From an uncultured Bacteroidales bacterium (GTDB lineage Bacteria > Bacteroidota > Bacteroidia > Bacteroidales > WCHB1-69): a stretch of 64,000 bases of DNA. Position 1 is the stretch's first letter. Every line of letters begins with the position of its first letter. Of the stretch, positions 50,074-59,500 are shown in pieces. Under the pieces are notes generated by a model. The model was not told the origin of the DNA. It ran no database searches and saw nothing but the letters and a program-made list of their open reading frames with translations. The DNA lies in NCBI GenBank assembly GCA_905233625.1, contig CAJOFJ010000003.1, positions 62,001 through 126,000 on the forward strand, given 5' to 3'. The position numbers and the translations under genes were made by a program.

Positions 50074-51072
50074 TTAGGCACCCAGTTGCAGACGGTAGAA
50101 ACCTGTGCAAACGAGCTTGCTGTCAATCTGTTTCATGAAGTCAGCCACGGTCAGTTTGCTGTCCATGATGTATTCCTGACCCATGAGGGTGTTTTCCTTG
50201 ATAAACTTGTTCAGACGGCCCTGAGCAATGTTGTTGACCATGTTGTCCTGAATAGTCTTGGCTTTTTCCTCAGCGGCGCGAACTTTGATTTCGCGGGCTT
50301 TGTCAGCTTCTTCTTCAGTCAGCCAACCCTTGGTGATGTTGGAAGCGATGTGATCGTCGGAATCCACCAAGTTGGGGTTGATGCCAGCTTTCTTCAGTTC
50401 CACTTCAACAGCTTTCTGGATGAGTTCGGCCACGGTTTTTTCTTTGGCGATAGCCAATTCGTGGTCTTTCACGTCCTGAGCGATGCTGTCGCCATCAACG
50501 GCCATGGGGTTCATGGCAGCGATCTGCATTGCGATGTGGTGACCAGCTTCAGCTACATTTTCGCCAGCGATATTGAAACCGGCGATGGTAGCCAGACGGT
50601 TGCCATTGTGGTTGTAGTAAGCCACGCAGGGAGCCTCGATGGTGTTGTAAGCGGGCAGCTCAATCTTTTCACCGGTTTTGCCGGTCATGTCGAGCAGCAA
50701 TTCGGAAACCTTGCGACCTTCGATAGACAGTTCCATCAGTTCGTCTCTGGTTTTCACGTTAGCGGCCATGGCGTTATCCAGGATTTTCTCGGCGAAGGCG
50801 ACGAAGTCGGCGTTTTTGCCCACGAAGTCGGTCTCGCAGCTCACCACGATAACAGCACCGAAAGTATGGTCGGCGTTGGTCTTGGCGATGGCGCGGCCTT
50901 CGTTGGAAGCGCGGTCGGCACGTTTGGCGGCCACTTTTTGACCTTTCTTTCTCAGGATGTCAATAGCTTGTTCGAAATCGCCGTTAGCTTCTACAAGAGC
51001 GTTCTTGCAGTCCATCATACCGGCGCCTGTTTCTTGTCTGAGTTTATTTACATCAGCAGCTGTAATAGCCAT
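50074..51072 (-). CDS. tsf: Elongation factor Ts
   Basis: 332 residues; exchanges GDP for GTP on EF-Tu. The N terminus is a UBA-like domain (AADVNKLRQETGAGMMDCKNAL), followed by the EF-Ts signature with CETDFVGKN (TDFVxxN motif, usually TDFVAKN) and two core subdomains. Last gene of the rplM-rpsI-rpsB-tsf set, 37 bp after rpsB, with a strong terminator behind it. Length is within the range for the phylum. Confidence 0.96.
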   Translation of the reverse strand: MAITAADVNKLRQETGAGMMDCKNALVEANGDFEQAIDILRKKGQKVAAKRADRASNEGRAIAKTNADHTFGAVIVVSCETDFVGKNADFVAFAEKILDNAMAANVKTRDELMELSIEGRKVSELLLDMTGKTGEKIELPAYNTIEAPCVAYYNHNGNRLATIAGFNIAGENVAEAGHHIAMQIAAMNPMAVDGDSIAQDVKDHELAIAKEKTVAELIQKAVEVELKKAGINPNLVDSDDHIASNITKGWLTEEEADKAREIKVRAAEEKAKTIQDNMVNNIAQGRLNKFIKENTLMGQEYIMDSKLTVADFMKQIDSKLVCTGFYRLQLGA

Positions 51073-51109
51073 AATATCAATATTTTATTTTGTTAATACT
51101 TTGTGATGA

Positions 51110-52000
51110 TTAGGCAACGGGGTTTTTCTTCACCGTTGTTCTTTTTCTTTTGGGCTTGTCGTCTTCTGAGCCTTCTTCTTCCTCAACGCCTTTTACCTTT
51201 TTCACAACGGGTTTGTTGTCGTTCTGGGCGGTTTCTTCGTCATCATCGTCGTTAGCCTCAGTTCTTCTTACATCTTCTTCTTCCTCTTCAACGTCGATGT
51301 TGTCTTTGTCCATTTTTCTCTCGTTCAAACCTTCGGCGATAGCGTCGCAGATGGCCTGTACGATGATAGCGATAGACTTGGAGGCGTCGTCGTTAGCGGG
51401 GATGGGGAAGTCGATGAGGTTGGGGTTAGAGTTGGTATCAACGATAGCGAAGGTGTTGATGTTCAGGCGGCGGGCTTCAGCCACGGCGATGTGTTCTTTG
51501 AGTACGTCAACGATGAAGACAGCTGCGGGCAGGCGGGACAGGTCGGCGATAGAACCCAAGTTCTTCTCCAGTTTAGCTCTTTCACGCTGGATTTGCAGTT
51601 TTTCGCGTTTGGAGATGTTGGCGAACTGGGGGCTGGCCATCAGTTTGTCGATGTCACCCATTTTTTTCACGGCCTTGCGGATGGTGAAGAAGTTGGTGAG
51701 CATACCACCAGGCCAACGTTCAGTTACGTAAGGCATGTTCACGCCTTTAACGATTTCGGCAACGGTGTCTTTAGCCTGTTTTTTGGTAGCCACGAATAAG
51801 ATCTTACGGCCGGATCTGGCAATCTGTTTAGCAGCGGCGCAAGCCTCCTGCAGTTTGTCCATAGTCTTATAGAGGTCGATAATATGGATACCGTTTTTCT
51901 CCATAAAGATGTACTGGGCCATTGCCGGGTTCCATTTTCTTCTGAGGTGTCCGAAGTGACAACCTGCTTCTAATAAATCTTCAAATTTTGGATTTGTCAT
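51110..52000 (-). CDS. rpsB: 30S ribosomal protein S2 with charged C-terminal extension
   Basis: 296 residues. The S2 core is complete: GCHFGHLRRKWNPAM, FVATKKQAKDTV, TERWPGGMLTNF and VDTNSNPNLIDFPIPANDDA. After about residue 233 comes a long low-complexity tail, first very acidic (DVEEEEEDV, NDDDDEE, VEEEEGSEDD), then basic (PKRKRTTVKKNP), making the protein about 50 residues longer than E. coli S2 and probably disordered. The start is 120 bp after rpsI; this gap holds a TTGCGA/TCGCAA hairpin (52061-52079), a candidate leader for S2 autoregulation. Confidence 0.96.
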   Translation of the reverse strand: MTNPKFEDLLEAGCHFGHLRRKWNPAMAQYIFMEKNGIHIIDLYKTMDKLQEACAAAKQIARSGRKILFVATKKQAKDTVAEIVKGVNMPYVTERWPGGMLTNFFTIRKAVKKMGDIDKLMASPQFANISKREKLQIQRERAKLEKNLGSIADLSRLPAAVFIVDVLKEHIAVAEARRLNINTFAIVDTNSNPNLIDFPIPANDDASKSIAIIVQAICDAIAEGLNERKMDKDNIDVEEEEEDVRRTEANDDDDEETAQNDNKPVVKKVKGVEEEEGSEDDKPKRKRTTVKKNPVA

Positions 52001-52060
52001 TGTTGTTTTTGTTTAATTTGTTTACTTTCGTTTGATTAATAAGCAATTGCGGAGTAGTTC

Positions 52061-52079
52061 TTGCGAGAAGTCTTCGCAA
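52061..52079 (-). promoter_or_regulatory. Hairpin in the rpsB upstream leader
   Basis: TTGCGA and TCGCAA arms, 6 bp, with a 7-base loop in the 120-bp gap between rpsI and rpsB. It may be part of an S2 leader, but covariation would be needed to tell. No good TAnnTTTG box is seen in the gap. Confidence 0.35.
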
Positions 52080-52119
52080 TTTCGATACTAAACATGCGCA
52101 ATATATATAATAGTATATA

Positions 52120-52506
52120 TTAACGTTTGCTGAACTGGAATCTTCTACGAGCTTTCGGCTGACCGGGTTTCTTACGTTCCACCATACGCGGGTCTCTCTT
52201 GAGGAGGCCTTTGGATTTGAGGGCGGGACGATACTCGGGGTTGATTTCGCAGAGGGCGCGTGAGATGGCGAGGCGCAGGGCTTCAGCCTGGCCGGTCATG
52301 CCACCGCCGTCGAGGTTCACCTTAATGTCGTATTCACCTTCCACCTGTGAAATGGCGAGGGGCTGGGTGACTACGTACTGCAGGGTAGCCAAGTTGAAAT
52401 ATTCTTTATAGTCACGGTTGTTGATCGTGATGTTGCCACTGCCTTTTTTCATATAGATACGTGCGACAGCGGTTTTTCTTCTACCGATTGTATTGATTAC
52501 TTCCAT
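52120..52506 (-). CDS. rpsI: 30S ribosomal protein S9
   Basis: 128 residues. GRRKTAVARIYMKKGSG at the N terminus, GGGMTGQAEALRLAISRAL in the middle, and the basic C terminus KPGQPKARRRFQFSKR that reaches the P-site tRNA. Five bp after rplM in the usual L13-S9 order. Ordinary in length. Confidence 0.97.
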   Translation of the reverse strand: MEVINTIGRRKTAVARIYMKKGSGNITINNRDYKEYFNLATLQYVVTQPLAISQVEGEYDIKVNLDGGGMTGQAEALRLAISRALCEINPEYRPALKSKGLLKRDPRMVERKKPGQPKARRRFQFSKR

Positions 52507-52511
52507 CTCTC

Positions 52512-52967
52512 TTATTTGATTTCGTTAATGTTGATGACTTTGGGATTCTGACCTTCGTGCGGGTGGTTCGGGCCGGCATAGACATGCAGGTTGCGGAAGA
52601 GCTGGTCTCCGAGTCTGTTTTTGGGGAGCATGCCTCTGATGGCGTGTTCAACGACCTTGATAGGGTTCTTAGCGAGCACTTCTCTCGGGGTAGCGAAACG
52701 CTGTCCGCCGGGGTAGGTGGTGTGGCGCACATAAACCTTGTCGGTCATTTTCTTGCCGGTGAATCTGATTTTGTCCGCATTGACGATGATGACGTTGTCA
52801 CCACAATCGAAATGAGGAGTGTAGTAAGGTTTGTTCTTGCCTCTGAGGATGCGGGCAACGGCGGTGGCCAGTCTACCGACGATCATCTCCTGGGCGTCAA
52901 CAACAACCCATTCTTTCTTTACGATCTTTTCGTTTGCCGAAATTGTTCTGTAACTTACTTGATCCAT
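52512..52967 (-). CDS. rplM: 50S ribosomal protein L13
   Basis: 151 residues from the ATG at 52967 (MDQVSYRT). The frame is open 14 codons further upstream, but that stretch coincides with a leader hairpin and has no L13-like sequence. Family features: VVDAQEMIVGRLATAVA, TDKVYVRHTTYPGGQ and the KNRLGDQLFRNLHVYAGPNHPH segment. First gene of the rplM-rpsI-rpsB-tsf set. Its ~100-nt leader contains a 10-bp hairpin (52985-53012), a possible autoregulation site. Confidence 0.96.
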   Translation of the reverse strand: MDQVSYRTISANEKIVKKEWVVVDAQEMIVGRLATAVARILRGKNKPYYTPHFDCGDNVIIVNADKIRFTGKKMTDKVYVRHTTYPGGQRFATPREVLAKNPIKVVEHAIRGMLPKNRLGDQLFRNLHVYAGPNHPHEGQNPKVININEIK

Positions 52968-52984
52968 TTTTTTTTCTTGTTTGT

Positions 52985-53012
52985 GAGATGATGTCTTCAC
53001 CCACATCATCTC
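52985..53012 (-). promoter_or_regulatory. Leader hairpin upstream of rplM
   Basis: GAGATGATGT and ACATCATCTC are perfect 10-bp arms around an 8-base loop, 18 bp before the rplM ATG and downstream of its promoter box, so it is transcribed. There is no T-run, so it is not a terminator; a ribosomal-protein binding site is the simplest idea. Confidence 0.55.
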
Positions 53013-53073
53013 GAATTTTACTTAATTTCCTTTTCTAACCTAAAGGATAATAATCGGTAATTTTTTGAGGGTG

Positions 53074-53081
53074 CAAAAATA
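53074..53081 (-). promoter_or_regulatory. -7 box for the rplM operon
   Basis: Reads TATTTTTG leftward, with a leader of about 100 nt. The secE promoter box is 70 bp away in the opposite direction. Confidence 0.65.
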
Positions 53082-53151
53082 CAATTTTTTTATATATAAA
53101 ATGCGTTGAAAAAAAATTTTTTTGAAATGTTTTTTGTGTAAATAAAATTAT

Positions 53152-53159
53152 TATATTTG
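53152..53159 (+). promoter_or_regulatory. -7 box for the secE-rpoC operon
   Basis: TATATTTG followed by CCGACC, the only good rightward match before secE. It predicts an unusually long leader of about 245 nt. Confidence 0.6.
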
Positions 53160-53411
53160 CCGACCGTATAAAATGTAACGTTGCGTAGAAGCGAATGACG
53201 GAGAAAATCGCGTGTAATTGCTTGAAATTATGCAAGTTACAAAGCGATGGAGCGGTTTCTGAATTTTCCGCGAGAGGTGAAAAATGTGCAAAAAACGGGA
53301 GAAAAATTCCGAAATCGGGAAAAATTCAGTGTGGGGCGGAGGCGAAATTTGGGAATTTTCCCGTTGAAAAATGAAAAAAATTGAATCAAAAATAGAAAAA
53401 ATTACTCGAAA
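53160..53411 (+). other. Long probable 5' leader of secE; no gene seen
   Basis: About 250 bp between the promoter box and secE without a plausible reading frame (the overlapping minus-strand frames have no gene-like features). It holds short pairing segments such as CTTG...CAAG (about 53220-53240), TTCCG...CGGGAA (about 53305-53325) and GGGA-ATTT-TCCC (about 53350). No tRNA-Trp, which often precedes secE in this phylum, is present. It could be a structured regulatory leader. Confidence 0.45.
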
Positions 53412-53600
53412 ATGAAAATAGTAAATTACATCAAGGAATGTTATGACGAACTGGTACACAAAGTGACCTGGCCGTCAGCTCAGGATCTTCAGAGTAGCGT
53501 TTTGGTAGTATCCATTGCTTCCCTAATCATAGCACTTATTGTGTTTTTGATGGATGTTATCTTCAACGCAGGGATGGGCTTGCTCTTCCCGACTGTTTAA
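53412..53600 (+). CDS. secE: Preprotein translocase subunit SecE
   Basis: 62 residues, the short single-transmembrane form: amphipathic start MKIVNYIKECYDELVHKVTWPS, with the conserved KVTWPS segment, then one membrane helix (about 30-52). SecE stabilises SecY in the inner-membrane export channel. The position before nusG is universal in bacteria. Ordinary length for Bacteroidetes. Confidence 0.93.
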   Translation: MKIVNYIKECYDELVHKVTWPSAQDLQSSVLVVSIASLIIALIVFLMDVIFNAGMGLLFPTV

Positions 53601-53645
53601 TTTTCAGTATTTTAAAATAGGTATTTAACCGTAAACGATTTTGAA

Positions 53646-54197
53646 ATGGCAGAGATCGAACACAAGTGGTATGTGATCAAGACGGTCACGGGCACGGAGA
53701 AGAAGGTGAAGCAGAACATCGAGAGCGAGGTTGAGGCTTCCCATCTGAAGGATTTCGTGTCGCGTGTCCTGATTCCGACCGAGAAGTACTATCAGATCCG
53801 CAACGGTAAGAAAATCAGCAAGGAGAGGAACTACTTTCCCGGCTACATCTTTGTCGAGGCAATGATGTTGGGCGAGGTGCACCATGTCCTGTTGAACATC
53901 CCCGGCGTGCTGGGTTTCGTAGGCTGCAAGAAGAAAACTGATCCTCCCATCGCGCTCCGTCCCGCCGAGGTAACCCGCATGTTAGGCAAGGCCGACGAAT
54001 TGCTTGAGCAAGACGAGTCCTTCTCTCTCCCCTTCATCGTGGGCGAAGAAATCAAAGTCATTGACGGTCCTTTCAGCACTTTTAACGGCATTATCGAAGA
54101 GATCAATCCCGAGAAAAAGAAACTGAAGGTTATGGTGAAAATCTTCGGACGTAAGACTCCGCTCGAGCTGAGTTTTATGCAAGTTGAAAAGGTCTAA
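53646..54197 (+). CDS. nusG: Transcription termination/antitermination factor NusG
   Basis: 183 residues. The N-terminal NGN domain starts KWYVIKTVTGTEKKVKQNIE and includes NYFPGYIFVEAMM. The C-terminal KOW domain (about 130-183) has GEEIKVIDGPFSTFNGIIEEI. It binds RNA polymerase and links it to Rho and the ribosome. It lies 45 bp after secE and 38 bp before rplK, in the usual order. Confidence 0.96.
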   Translation: MAEIEHKWYVIKTVTGTEKKVKQNIESEVEASHLKDFVSRVLIPTEKYYQIRNGKKISKERNYFPGYIFVEAMMLGEVHHVLLNIPGVLGFVGCKKKTDPPIALRPAEVTRMLGKADELLEQDESFSLPFIVGEEIKVIDGPFSTFNGIIEEINPEKKKLKVMVKIFGRKTPLELSFMQVEKV

Positions 54198-54235
54198 ATA
54201 CCGCAAATAGTTACAAACAAAAAAATTAACAAACA

Positions 54236-54685
54236 ATGGCAAAAGAAGTAGCTGGACTTATTAAGTTACAAATCAAAGGTGGCGCCGCCAATCCATCTCC
54301 CCCAGTAGGACCTGCCTTGGGTGCCAAGGGTGTGAACATCATGGAATTTTGTAAGCAGTTCAATGCTCGTACGCAAGATCTGGCCGGCAAGTTAGTGCCT
54401 GTCATCATCACTGTTTACAAGGATAAATCTTTTGATTTTGTCACCAAAACGCCGCCGGTTGCTGTACAGTTGTTGGAAGCAGCCAAAATTCAAAAAGGAT
54501 CCAAGGAACCTAACCGTAGCAAAGTTGCCACGATTACTTGGGACCAGGTGAAAGCCATCGCGGAAATCAAGATGCCCGACTTGAACTGTTTCGAGTTGCC
54601 ATCTGCCATGAGCATGGTCGCCGGTACCGCAAGAAGCATGGGTATCAACGTGAAGGGCGGAACCAATCCTTTTGAACAAAATTAA
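54236..54685 (+). CDS. rplK: 50S ribosomal protein L11
   Basis: 149 residues. The N-terminal domain has [22 protein letters not shown] and the proline-rich thiostrepton-site region; the C-terminal RNA-binding domain ends with [17 protein letters not shown], which contacts the GTPase centre of 23S rRNA. It is 21 bp before rplA; the two are classically co-regulated through L1. Confidence 0.97.
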   Translation: MAKEVAGLIKLQIKGGAANPSPPVGPALGAKGVNIMEFCKQFNARTQDLAGKLVPVIITVYKDKSFDFVTKTPPVAVQLLEAAKIQKGSKEPNRSKVATITWDQVKAIAEIKMPDLNCFELPSAMSMVAGTARSMGINVKGGTNPFEQN

Positions 54686-54706
54686 TAACAAGTAAACCAA
54701 AACAAC

Positions 54707-55402
54707 ATGGCTAAAATATCAAAAAAACGCAAAGAAGCTTTTGCTAAATTTGATAAGAGCAAAGTATATCCCGTTGCCGAAGCTGTTCAGATTGTGAAGG
54801 ATATCACCTACACCAAATTTGACGCCTCCTTCGACATCGACGTCCGCCTGGGCGTTGACCCCCGAAAGGCCAATCAGATGGTGAGAGGTATCGTGACCCT
54901 TCCCCACGGAACCGGTAAGGTGGTGAGAGTGCTTGTTCTTTGCACCCCCGACAAGGAGGATGAGGCAAAAGCAGCTGGCGCCGACTATGTGGGACTGGAC
55001 GAATACGTTGACAAGATCAAGAAAGGTTGGACCGACGTTGACGTCATCATCACTATGCCGAGCGTTATGCCGAAAATCGGTGCCCTTGGTAAAATCCTGG
55101 GTCCCCGTGGCTTGATGCCGAACCCCAAAGCCGGTACGGTTACCATGGAAATCGGTAAGGCTGTTGCTGATGTGAAAGCCGGTAAGATTGACTTCAAAGT
55201 TGACAAATTCGGTATCATCCACTCCGGTATCGGCAAAGTTAGCTTCGACGCTAACAAGCTCGTGGAGAATACTCGCGAAATGATGTCAACCATTATCAAG
55301 TTGAAACCGACTGCCGCAAAGGGAACATACGTAAAGAGCATTTACCTTTCCAGTACCATGAGTCCCGGTGTACAAGTTGATGTGAAATCAGTTACATTAT
55401 AA
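54707..55402 (+). CDS. rplA: 50S ribosomal protein L1
   Basis: 231 residues. Two-domain L1 fold with [21 protein letters not shown] at the N terminus, the second domain ([18 protein letters not shown]) and the signature [22 protein letters not shown]. It forms the L1 stalk and in many bacteria represses the rplK-rplA mRNA. No obvious L1-site mimic is noted in the leader. Eighteen bp before rplJ. Confidence 0.97.
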   Translation: MAKISKKRKEAFAKFDKSKVYPVAEAVQIVKDITYTKFDASFDIDVRLGVDPRKANQMVRGIVTLPHGTGKVVRVLVLCTPDKEDEAKAAGADYVGLDEYVDKIKKGWTDVDVIITMPSVMPKIGALGKILGPRGLMPNPKAGTVTMEIGKAVADVKAGKIDFKVDKFGIIHSGIGKVSFDANKLVENTREMMSTIIKLKPTAAKGTYVKSIYLSSTMSPGVQVDVKSVTL

Positions 55403-55420
55403 TCTAAAAAAAGCTAAAGT

Positions 55421-55939
55421 ATGAAACAAGAACAGAAAAGCGTTATCATTGATGCCATCGCGAAGGACTTAGCTGAGTATTCCCATGTATATGTAACCGA
55501 TATCTCAGGCTTTACGGTAGAGACCGTCAACCAGCTCAGAAGACTGTGCTTCCGTCGCAACATTAAGCTGAAAGTGGTGAAAAACACCCTGCTGAAACGC
55601 GCTATGGACCAGTCCGAAGTTGACTATTCGGAAATCTATCCCGCATTAGCCGGCACAACTTCAATCATGCTGTCCAACACGGGAAACGCTCCCGCTAAGG
55701 TTATCAAGGAATTCCGCGCTAAAAACAAAAAGCCCATCCTGAAGGCAGCATTCATCGAAGAGGCAACTTATTTCGGTGACGATCAATTGGATAATCTCTG
55801 CAACATCAAGTCAAGAGAAGAACTGATCGGTGACATCGTAGGTCTGTTGCAGTCACCTGCACGCAACGTCATCTCTGCTTTGCAGTCTGGCGGTGGCAAA
55901 CTCGCAGGCATCGTAAAGACCTTGTCAGAAAGAAATTAA
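55421..55939 (+). CDS. rplJ: 50S ribosomal protein L10
   Basis: 172 residues. Base of the L7/L12 stalk: conserved FTVETVNQLRRLCFRRNIKLKVVKNTLLKRA segment and a C-terminal helix (about 135-172) that binds L7/L12 dimers. It is followed after 50 bp by rplL. Some bacteria have an L10 leader structure before rplJ; the short 18-bp gap here leaves little room for it. Confidence 0.96.
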   Translation: MKQEQKSVIIDAIAKDLAEYSHVYVTDISGFTVETVNQLRRLCFRRNIKLKVVKNTLLKRAMDQSEVDYSEIYPALAGTTSIMLSNTGNAPAKVIKEFRAKNKKPILKAAFIEEATYFGDDQLDNLCNIKSREELIGDIVGLLQSPARNVISALQSGGGKLAGIVKTLSERN

Positions 55940-55989
55940 AAAACAAACAATCAATCAATTTAGTAAAAAACCATTAAAAAAATACAATT

Positions 55990-56370
55990 ATGGCAGATTT
56001 GAAAGCATTTGCAGAACAATTAGTAAATTTGACCGTTAAGGAAGTTAACGAATTGGCTCAAATTTTGAAAGAAGAATACGGTATTGAACCCGCAGCCGCA
56101 GCAGTAGCAGTAGCAGCTCCCGCAGCAGGTGGCGCTGGCGCAGCAGCAGCTGAAGAAAAAACCGAATTCGACGTTATCCTGAAAGCAGCTGGCCCCAACA
56201 AATTGGCCGTTGTTAAATTGGTGAAAGAACTGACCAGCCTCGGTCTGAAGGAAGCTAAGGAATTAGTTGACGGTGCTCCCAAGGCTGTTAAGGAAGGCGT
56301 TTCCAAAGACGAAGCTGAAGGCTTGAGAAAATCATTGGAAGAAGCCGGCGCTGAAGTAGAAGTTAAATAA
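55990..56370 (+). CDS. rplL: 50S ribosomal protein L7/L12
   Basis: 126 residues. N-terminal dimerisation helix ([25 protein letters not shown]), an Ala-rich hinge (residues about 37-55) and the C-terminal factor-binding domain ([43 protein letters not shown]). It recruits translation GTPases. A strong hairpin follows in the 220-bp space before rpoB. Confidence 0.97.
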   Translation: MADLKAFAEQLVNLTVKEVNELAQILKEEYGIEPAAAAVAVAAPAAGGAGAAAAEEKTEFDVILKAAGPNKLAVVKLVKELTSLGLKEAKELVDGAPKAVKEGVSKDEAEGLRKSLEEAGAEVEVK

Positions 56371-56388
56371 TTTTACTCCGCTAATACG

Positions 56389-56436
56389 ACAATCAGTACA
56401 ACGCTTTCACTCCGGTGGAAGCCTTGTACTTATTGT
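56389..56436 (+). promoter_or_regulatory. Large hairpin between rplL and rpoB (attenuator or processing site)
   Basis: Nearly continuous ~20-bp stem: ACAAT/ATTGT, then GTACAA/TTGTAC, one C-C mismatch, then GCTTTCAC/GTGGAAGC (one G-T pair), closing a TCCG loop. No T-run follows directly, so full termination is unlikely. Its position matches the rplL-rpoB attenuator/RNase III site of E. coli. A smaller GTGTT/AACAC hairpin follows at about 56446-56461. Confidence 0.65.
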
Positions 56437-56593
56437 TGTATTTATGTGTTTTAAATAACACGCTTTTACTCAGTCACCCGCAGATGACTGTCCCTTACTG
56501 CCCCCACTCCTTGTGCTAAAGCTCACTGCCCCCTACTCAACGCTCATTCCTAGCTTAGAAAGTTCTTATTTTCGTAATTAAAAAATCACCACC

Positions 56594-59500
56594 TTGGCAA
56601 CAACAAATAACACAAGATTCAGCTTTGCATCCACCACGCCAGTGGAATTCCCGGACTTTCTTGATATCCAATTGAAGTCTTTCAAGGATTTCTTCCAAAT
56701 CGACACCGACGCGGAACACCGCCGCGACGAAGGGCTCTTCAAGGTTTTTACGGAGAATTTTCCCATTACGGATGCGAGAAACAGTTTTGTCCTCGAATTC
56801 TTGGACTATTATATCGACGGTCCCCGCTATTCGATGGAAGAGTGTCTTGAAAGGGGCCTGACCTACAGCGTTCCTTTAAAAGCCAAAATGAAACTCTCAT
56901 GCAATGATGTTGAGCATGAGGATTTCGAAACCCGTATTCAGGATGTTTTTTTGGGACTGATTCCCTATATGACCCCCCGCGGCACCTTCATCATCAACGG
57001 TGCTGAGCGTGTGGTTGTGTCCCAGTTGCACCGTTCCCCCGGTGTGTTCTTCGGTTCTTCCTTCCATACCAATGGTACCCAGCTGTACTCAGCCCGTATC
57101 ATCCCGTTCAAGGGCTCATGGATGGAGTTCACCACCGGTCCTCACGATGTGATGTACGCTTACATTGACCGTAAGAAACAGTTGCCGGTCACCACTTTGC
57201 TGCGTGCCATCGGCTACGAGACCGATAAGGACATCCTCGACATTTTCGACATCGCCCAAGAAGTGAAAGCAACGAAGGCCAACTTAAAGAAGTTCGTGGG
57301 CCAGAAATTCGCTGCCGCTGTTGTGAGAACCTGGAACGAAGACTTCCCCGATGAGGAAACCGGTGAAGTGTCAAGTATCGAACGTACCGAGGTGATCATC
57401 GACCGCGAGACCGTGTTGGAAGAGAAACACATCAACAGAATCGTTGATGCGGGTGTGAAAACCGTGATGTTCCACAAGGACGACGGTAAACAGACCGACT
57501 ATTCCATCATCTTCAACACCTTGCAGAAAGACCCGACCAACTCCGAGAAGCAGGCACTTGAATTCATATATCAGCAATTACGAAATACCATCCCACCCGA
57601 TGAGGAAACCGCCCGTACCGCCTTCGAGAAGTTGTTCTTCTCTGACAAGCGTTATGATTTGGGCGCTGTGGGTCGTTATAAAATCAACAAGAAACTGAAC
57701 CTTGATATCCCCATGGAAACCCAGGTGTTGACCAAAGAGGATATCATTTCCATTATACGCTATTTGGTTGAGCTGATTAACTCCAAAACTGAAGTTGACG
57801 ATATCGACCACTTGAGCAACAGACGTATCAGAACCGTTGGTGAACAGCTGTACAACCAGTTCGGCGTGGGCTTGGCCCGTATGTCACGTACCATCCGCGA
57901 CAAGATGAACGTGCGCGACAACGAGGTGTTCGCCCCCATGGATTTGATTAACGCCAAGACCCTGTCTTCCGTCATCAATTCCTTCTTCGGCACCAACCAG
58001 CTGTCACAGTTCATGGACCAGACCAACCCGCTGTCAGAGCTGACCCACAAGAGAAGAATCTCCGCTTTGGGTCCTGGCGGTTTGTCCCGTGACCGTGCCG
58101 GTTTCGAGGTGCGTGACGTTCACTACACCCACTACGGTCGTCTGTGTACCATTGAAACTCCTGAAGGACCGAACATCGGTCTGATTTCCTCTCTCTGCGT
58201 GTTCGCTAAGATCAATCATCTGGGCTTTATCGAAACTCCCTACCGCCGCGTGGTGGACGGTAAGGTGATGTTCGACGAGGATCCCATCTATCTGAGCGCC
58301 GAGGAAGAGGAGAACAAATATATTGCTCAGGCAACCACCCCGATGAATGAGGACCATGTGCTGGAAGACAATGTGAAGGTGCGTTACCTGGCCGACTATC
58401 CTATCGTTCCGAAGGAACAGGTGAACCTGATCGATGTGGCCGCCAACCAGATTGCCTCTATCGCTGCATCCTTGATTCCTTTCCTTGAAAACGACGATGC
58501 TAACCGTGCGTTGATGGGTTCGAACATGATGCGTCAGGCTGTTCCGTTGTTAAATCCCGAAGTGCCTATCGTAGGTACCGGTTTGGAACGCCGTGTGGCT
58601 CTCGACTCCCGCGCTATGTTGCGCGCCGAGGGTGAAGGCGTGGTGGAATATGCCGATGCACTGAAGATCGTCATCCGCTACGACCGCACCGATGCCGAGA
58701 GACTGGTTTCTTTCGACACCGACGTGAAGACCTATATGCTGGAGAAGTTCAGAAGAACCAACCAGAACTCCTGCATCAACCAGAAACCTATCGTCAGAAG
58801 AGGCGACAAGGTGAAGGCGGGTGATGTGCTGACTGAAGGTTATGCCACCAGTCAGGGCGAGTTGGCACTGGGTCGCAACATGCTCGTGGCCTTCATGCCA
58901 TGGAAGGGTTACAACTACGAGGATGCTATCGTGATTTCAGACAGAGTGGTGAAGGAAGATATCTTCACTTCTATCCATATCGAAGAATTCACTTTGGAGG
59001 TTCGCGACACCAAACGCGGACAGGAAGTGTTGACCAACGATATTCCCAACGTTTCACAGGAAGCTACCAAGGATCTGAACGAAGACGGTTTGATCCGTAT
59101 CGGTGCCGAGGTGAACGAAGGCGATATCCTGATCGGTAAGATCACGCCTAAGGGCGAGTCTTATCCCACTCCTGAGGAGAAACTGCTCCGCGCCATCTTC
59201 GGAGACAAGGCTGGCGATGTGAAGGACGCCTCCCTCAAAGCACCCCCATCAATGAAGGGTGTGGTGATTGGCGCCAAATCATTGTCACGCCTCATCAAAG
59301 ACAGAAAAGCCAAATCGAAAGATAAGGACATTGTTGCCGAAATTGAGAAGACCTACAACAAGCAGCTGCAGGAACTGAAGGACAAGATTGTCACCAAGCT
59401 GTATCGCGTGCTGGAAGGCAAGATTTCACACAATGTATATGATAATACCAAGAATATTATCATCGCCAAGGGTACCAAGTTCTCTCAGAAACTGTTACAG

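Noticed and set aside
50086-51096. 336-codon plus-strand frame opposite tsf
   Set aside because: Mirror frame of a strongly conserved gene; no promoter or family match. The same applies to other long antisense frames, for example 20837-21193 and 31209-32204.
53035-53459. Two minus-strand frames between rplM and secE
   Set aside because: AT-rich, Phe/Ile/Ser-dominated translations covering both promoter boxes; more likely leader and promoter DNA.
57980-58100. Rifampicin-resistance change in rpoB
   Set aside because: D475, H485 and S490 match the susceptible-type residues of E. coli D516, H526 and S531.
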